From positions 3,534,001-3,598,000 of the forward strand of contig NZ_CP019082.1 in assembly GCF_001956985.1 (NCBI RefSeq): a stretch of DNA of 64,000 nt, given 5' to 3'. This stretch comes from Paludisphaera borealis (GTDB lineage Bacteria; Planctomycetota; Planctomycetia; Isosphaerales; Isosphaeraceae). Shown here one piece after another: positions 59,968 to 64,000 of the stretch. Within the stretch, counting starts at the first letter, position 1. Each line of letters begins with the position of its first letter. A model generated the notes under the pieces. The model saw only the letters and a list, made by a program, of their open reading frames with translations. It searched no databases and was not told the origin of the DNA. A program made the position numbers and the translations under genes.

Positions 59968-61086
59968 TCACGTCGCTCGCTCGCGCGGCCCGCGCGCTTT
60001 TTGAAGCGAGCCGGTCGCCGAGGCGTCGTAGCCGGGGAGGTCGGCCAGGAGGCGGCGATAGGGGGTCGACCGGACGGCCTTGACGAGCGCCCGGATGCGC
60101 GGGTCGGCGTCGAGCGAATCGGGGAAGCAGAGGTCGTAGGCCTCGCGGCGGACGGTCAGGAACGCGAGGTCGGCCTCGTCGCTGGCCAGTCGCAGGCAGA
60201 CGCCGGCGTCGGCCCAGCCGTCGCGGATCGCGGCGGCCACGCCCCGGTGGTCGCGGGCGGCCCCCAGCGACGGCGGCGGCGTTCCCCCCTCGGCCTCCAT
60301 GAAGACCTCGTCCAGGCAGGCGCGGGCGCCCGAGCCCGCCTCGCGGCTGATCCAACGGATCGGCGACCGGACGGCCTCGCGGAACGTCGAGACCCGCAGG
60401 GACGGAGCCAGGGCGATCCCCTCGTCCCAGTCGGCCACTCGGAGCAGGCGGAACGCGCCGAGATCCGGCTCGGCGGCTCGCACCGCGTCGATGTTCCCAG
60501 CCGCGTCGTCGGCCCGGACCAGGTGGACGCCCGCCGCGTGGACCAGGCCGCGGGACAGCAGATCGAGGGCCGAGCGGCTCGACCGACTCAGGACGATCAG
60601 CCGGACGCCGTCAGTCCGGGCCAAAGCCTCGGCCAGCAGCCCGACGGCCGGATCACAGCAGGCCACGACCAGCGTCCGGTCGGCGTCGACGTGCGGCAGG
60701 TCTTCGAACACGCCGTCGCGGAACACCCCGTCGTGCGCCGGCAGTCCCAGCGGCGAGACCTCGACCGGATACGCCAGGGTCCGACCTCCCAGCGTCGCCC
60801 GCCAGTAGCGGCAGGCCGACCGCGACGGCGGCGGGGGCCAGGCCCAGGGGCCGTCGCCGACCTCGACCGTCGAAGCCGACCGGAGCCGGAACAGGTCCTC
60901 GACCGCGCAGCCGAGCGCCTTCGACAACGCCAGGGCCGCCGCCGTCGATGGCGCCAGCCGGCCCGTCTCGATCGCACTGACCCCCGCGCGCGACAGCCCG
61001 GCCCGGGCCGACAGGTCTTGCTGCGACCACCCCCGGCGCTCGCGGAACGCCCGAACCACGTTCTCCAGCCTCGGCTCCTCGCTCAT
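59968..61086 (-). CDS. XRE-HTH regulator with periplasmic-binding-like sensor domain
   Basis: 372 residues: XRE-type HTH (about 5-65: RRGWSQQDLSARAGLSRAGVSAIETGRLAPS), then a PBP_like ligand domain (about 140-350: VVACCDPAVGLLAEAL, LLSRGLVHAAGVHLVR, ISREAGSGARACLDEVFMEA, AIRDGWADAGVCLRLA). The latter is like molybdate/molybdopterin-type substrate-binding domains, which sense oxyanions. ATG 61086 has GAGGGTGG upstream. Divergent from DUF1559 no. 5; the ligand is inferred only. Confidence 0.85.
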   Translation of the reverse strand: MSEEPRLENVVRAFRERRGWSQQDLSARAGLSRAGVSAIETGRLAPSTAAALALSKALGCAVEDLFRLRSASTVEVGDGPWAWPPPPSRSACRYWRATLGGRTLAYPVEVSPLGLPAHDGVFRDGVFEDLPHVDADRTLVVACCDPAVGLLAEALARTDGVRLIVLSRSSRSALDLLSRGLVHAAGVHLVRADDAAGNIDAVRAAEPDLGAFRLLRVADWDEGIALAPSLRVSTFREAVRSPIRWISREAGSGARACLDEVFMEAEGGTPPPSLGAARDHRGVAAAIRDGWADAGVCLRLASDEADLAFLTVRREAYDLCFPDSLDADPRIRALVKAVRSTPYRRLLADLPGYDASATGSLQKARGPRERAT

Positions 61087-61232
61087 CCAACCACCCTCGC
61101 CCGGACCTTGAACATCCTCGTGACAGGTCATACAATCTTCATCTCGTCCATGATCCTGGCGCAACGCTGATAGAATCGTGCCTCCAGGGCAGGGGGATTA
61201 CAAGGGGCTCGCCGCTCCGAAAGGGAACGTCG

Positions 61233-62279
61233 ATGAAGTCGGATCGAGCCGTTCGCGGGTTCACGTTGATCGAGCTTTTGGTGGTGATCGCGATCATCGC
61301 GGTCTTGATCGCGCTGTTGCTGCCGGCCGTGCAGTCGGCCCGTGAGGCCGCCCGGCGGGCGCAGTGCTCGAACAACCTCAAGCAGATCGGTCTGGGGCTG
61401 CACAATTACGTCTCGGCTCACAATGCATTCCCTCCCGGCCGGATCAACAGCCACATCGCCGGCCGGGGCAACACCTGGGGCGCCTACGCCCAGATGCTGC
61501 CGCAGCTTGAGCTGACGACGGTGTTCAACGCCTTCAACTTCAACCTATCCCCCGACATCGACCTGGCCAACACCACCGGGGCCGCGATCTTCATCGCGAG
61601 CTTCCTCTGCCCGAGCGATCCCAGCCCTCCGCAGTACGCCCAGGCCAACTTCGGGATGCACAATTATCTCCTCAACGTCGGCAATGTGTATCCGGTGACG
61701 ACGAGCCCGCTCGACGGCTCGGGCCAGCCGCTGGGGATCACGCCCAATGGGGTCTTCTATGAGAATACGGCGGTCAAGATCTCGAACCTGACCGACGGCC
61801 TGTCGAACACGGCGGCGATCAGCGAGTCGCTTCGATCGACGCCCGGGATCGCCTTCGCGGCCGATCCGCTCAACGGCTTCGTCATCACCGGCGACAACAA
61901 GACGAACGGGGCGCCGATCACCAACGACGCCGACTACCAATCGCTTTGCGTGGCCCCCGCCGCGTCGCTCGTGTTTCAGGTTACGCGGGGGAGCAAGTGG
62001 CATTACGGCGCGCCCGGGCACAGCATGTACAACCATCGGCGCGTCCCCAACGACGCGCGGGTCGACTGCCGCGGCGGCCTGCCTCACAGCGACAAGAGCG
62101 ACCCGTTCTGGAGCCAGCTCTCCCTCAACATCACCTCCCGCAGCAAGCACCCGGGCGGAGTGCAAACGCTCTTCGCCGACGGCCACGTCCAGTTCATCAA
62201 AAACTCGATCAGCCTCCCGACCTGGCAGGCGCTCGGCAGCGCCAACGGCGGCGAGGTCGTTTCGTCCGATAGTTATTGA
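61233..62279 (+). CDS. DUF1559 prepilin-like protein no. 5
   Basis: 348 residues: leader [21 protein letters not shown] helix, DUF1559 domain ([25 protein letters not shown]), H-X9-DG motif (HPGGVQTLFADG), C-terminal [18 protein letters not shown] precedes the ATG. Same end as no. 1. Followed on the same strand by a lipoprotein gene. Confidence 0.94.
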   Translation: MKSDRAVRGFTLIELLVVIAIIAVLIALLLPAVQSAREAARRAQCSNNLKQIGLGLHNYVSAHNAFPPGRINSHIAGRGNTWGAYAQMLPQLELTTVFNAFNFNLSPDIDLANTTGAAIFIASFLCPSDPSPPQYAQANFGMHNYLLNVGNVYPVTTSPLDGSGQPLGITPNGVFYENTAVKISNLTDGLSNTAAISESLRSTPGIAFAADPLNGFVITGDNKTNGAPITNDADYQSLCVAPAASLVFQVTRGSKWHYGAPGHSMYNHRRVPNDARVDCRGGLPHSDKSDPFWSQLSLNITSRSKHPGGVQTLFADGHVQFIKNSISLPTWQALGSANGGEVVSSDSY

Positions 62280-62300
62280 CGAGATGAAAGACGAGACCCG

Positions 62301-62657
62301 ATGCGGCGGCTCCTCCTCCCGTTTCTCCTGATTTCGATGATGGTCGGCGGCGGCTGCTCGCAGCCGGTCGGCCACGGCCTCTGGAACCTCAAGGTCGGCG
62401 GCAAGGCCCGGCTGATCGCCGAGCCCGGCGAGGCGGAGGTCAAACTGACCGATCTGGCCACGCCCGCCGCCGGTCGCCGATCGAGCCGGAAGGCCCCGGC
62501 CCAGCCCAAGATCGAGACGACGACCGTGGCGGCCGGGACGACCGGCGTGGTCCTGGCCGTCGACGGCGACGACGCCCGCTTCCAGATCGCCGACGGCCCG
62601 CACGCGGGATCGATCCACTGGGTCGAATGCAAGCGGCTGGAACCCATCGCGGATTGA
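62301..62657 (+). CDS. Lipoprotein of unknown function
   Basis: 118 residues with a lipoprotein signal (LLLPFLLISMMVGGGC). The mature part is a small beta-rich domain with Lys/Arg-rich loop (GRRSSRKAPAQPK) and a C-terminal GSIHWVECKRLEPI. It starts 21 bases after DUF1559 no. 5, so it is probably co-transcribed, echoing the lipoprotein next to DUF1559 no. 1. Confidence 0.75.
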   Translation: MRRLLLPFLLISMMVGGGCSQPVGHGLWNLKVGGKARLIAEPGEAEVKLTDLATPAAGRRSSRKAPAQPKIETTTVAAGTTGVVLAVDGDDARFQIADGPHAGSIHWVECKRLEPIAD

Positions 62658-62807
62658 GCCCGGCGCCCTTGCCTCCGGCGATGCATGGAAATACCTTTCA
62701 AATGAGAAAGATTTCCGTGGCGGCCCGACTTTCGCTTGAGCTTCCCTCCATGCGAAAATGCGGACCGTCGCCGCGGCTTTGATCGAGCAACCTGGGGAGT
62801 CGACTTC

Positions 62808-63673
62808 ATGCGCTGGCAAGGTGAACGTGAGAGTGAGAACGTCGAGGACCGTCGCGGGCTCTCGACGGGCGCCATGGTCGGCGGCGGGATCGGGACGCTG
62901 ATCATCATCCTTCTGGGCTTGTTCTTGGGGATCGACCCCCAACCGCTGCTCCGGGTGATGCAGGGGGCCGGCGGTCCGGCGGGGGGGGAGGCGCCCAGCA
63001 GAAGCAGCGCGACCTCACGCCCGAGGAAATCGAGCAGGGCAAGTTCGTCAAGGCCACGCTGGCCATGACCGAGGACGTCTGGAACGAGCAGTTCGCCAAG
63101 ATGGGGCGGAAATATCAGGAGCCCACGCTCGTCCTCTTCTCCGACCAGGTCAGGACCGAAGGCTGCGGGTTCGCCAGCTCGGCCGTCGGCCCGTTCTACT
63201 GCCCGGGCGACCAGAAGGTCTACATCGACCTGACCTTCTACGACGAGCTGAAGCGCAAGTTCAAGGCGCCCGGCGAGTTCGCCCAGGCGTACGTGGTCGC
63301 CCACGAGATCGGCCACCACGTCCAGAACCTGCTGGGGATCAGCGAGAAGATCTCGAGCATGCAGCGCCAGGCCGACAAGGCCGAGGCCAACCGGCTGTCG
63401 GTGATGCTTGAGCTTCAGGCCGACTTCTTCGCCGGCGTCTGGGCCCACCACATCGAGAAGAAGCGGCACGTCCTCGAAAGCGGCGACATCGAGTCGGGCC
63501 TCCGCGCCGCGACGGCCATCGGCGACGACGCGCTCCAGAAGCAGGCCCAGGGCTACGTCGTGCCCGACTCGTTCACGCATGGAACCTCGGCCCAGCGGGT
63601 CAAGTGGTTCAGCAAGGGGCTCCAGACCGGCGACGTCAACCAGGGCGACACCTTCAACGCCCCCGACCTGTAA
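62808..63673 (+). CDS. Neutral zinc metallopeptidase (YpfJ-like), interrupted by a frameshift
   Basis: The family layout is recognisable: N-terminal WQGERESENVEDRRG, TM helix (about 24-44), then (in another frame) the metallopeptidase domain with AHEIGHHVQN (HExxH), ELQADFFAGVWAHHIE and GDVNQGDTFNAPDL. The frame changes near 62981-62988, where eight G are present. A ninth G there (or ribosomal slippage) would restore one protein of about 288 residues, the length expected. I annotate the whole region. It is either a sequencing error, a phase-variable/slippage site, or a broken gene. Family function: putative membrane-anchored protease. Confidence 0.8.
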
Positions 63674-63979
63674 GTCCCGGCCCCGCCTCGTTCCTTTCGG
63701 GCCGAACGCTACACCCGTCACAATCGCCCCCCTGAGAACAACCCTCGCGCGACGACCAGGGGGCTCTCCGAGGGGGTTGTTTGGAAGGTCCCCGACCCGA
63801 TTCGGGGCCGATACCAGAGACCAGTGCGGGATTCGGCGGAGGATAGCGCCGAACGTCCCGCGCGGTGCTCGGTCCTGGCGGACCTGGGCGGGCGAAGTCG
63901 ATTCGCCCGCCTCGCCGGTTCGTCCCGCCAGGGAAGGAGTTTCTCCGAGCCCGCCACCGCGACCACGGAGGATCGTCGC
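63674..63979. other. Intergenic region before the last partial gene
   Basis: About 300 bases; no gene is seen apart from chance frames. It contains one terminator-like inverted repeat (63737-63781). Confidence 0.45.
63737..63781 (+). terminator. Stem-loop downstream of the metallopeptidase
   Basis: AACAACCCTC and GAGGGGGTTGTT pair with one bulged base and a 23-base loop, ending in TTT. Confidence 0.4.
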
Positions 63980-64000
63980 ATGTCGGTCTCACGCACGAAC
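63980..64000 (+). CDS. Start of a gene running off the window
   Basis: ATG at 63980 preceded by GGAGGA at good spacing, encoding MSVSRTN before the window ends. Only the start is visible; the product is unknown. Confidence 0.45.

Overview
This is a GC-rich chromosomal window from a planctomycete, most likely of the Isosphaera/Singulisphaera/Paludisphaera group. The phylum call rests on five genes for prepilin-type DUF1559 proteins (N-terminal [12 protein letters not shown] helix, C-terminal H-X9-DG type motif), two tandem DUF6263 proteins, a TIR-WD40 receptor-like protein and many secreted proteins of unknown function. The genus-level guess is inference only. I found no rRNA, tRNA or CRISPR array.

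Layout. 0.2-3.1 kb: a ChaN-like protein and an IS630-type insertion sequence that cuts the end off a secreted protein gene. 3.4-6.3 kb: an HD-domain alarmone-hydrolase-like protein, a secreted TIM-barrel protein, a 66-bp tandem repeat and an alpha/beta hydrolase. 6.9-15 kb: a membrane-embedded sigma-54 activator, two DUF6263 paralogues, a CPBP protease and an HtrA-like protease. 15-20 kb: a 30-bp perfect inverted repeat, a TPR protein, an iron-type alcohol dehydrogenase, DUF1559 no. 1 with a small lipoprotein, and an XylR-like regulator. 21-32 kb: ferrochelatase, then a same-strand chemosensory cluster (response regulator-PP2C phosphatase, STAS protein, CheY-like, CheA, MCP, CheW, CheR, CheB). 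32-37.5 kb: DUF1559 nos. 2 and 3, then a likely SDR-cupin-MFS catabolic operon. 37.8-47.6 kb: PyrD, then a run of small unknown proteins around a P1B-type ATPase and a second, catalytically dead P-type ATPase. 47.6-52.4 kb: a methyltransferase, an acyl-CoA thioesterase, three TatA-like genes and a TlpA-like thioredoxin. 52.5-64 kb: the TIR-WD40 protein, an aminotransferase, DUF1559 nos. 4 and 5, a small c-type cytochrome, an XRE/periplasmic-binding regulator, and a zinc metallopeptidase broken by a frameshift at a run of eight G.

The most interesting unit is 38.8-47.6 kb. An apparently active P1B ATPase, unusual in having no cysteine in its membrane metal motif, is clustered with a full-length paralogue that has lost the TGE, DKTGT, HP and GDGIND catalytic motifs. 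With them are at least six small proteins of no known function, two of which share a near-identical core (YTLSYGVVFP). The HMA-type-2 N-termini and small hydrophobic partners recall, from memory, ferrosome (fez-type) iron-organelle clusters, so a metal compartment or metal-handling complex is a reasonable hypothesis. It is not proven by the sequence. The second unit of interest is the chemosensory cluster, which contains partner-switching parts (PP2C phosphatase and STAS) next to CheA and no flagellar gene, so it probably controls something other than swimming.
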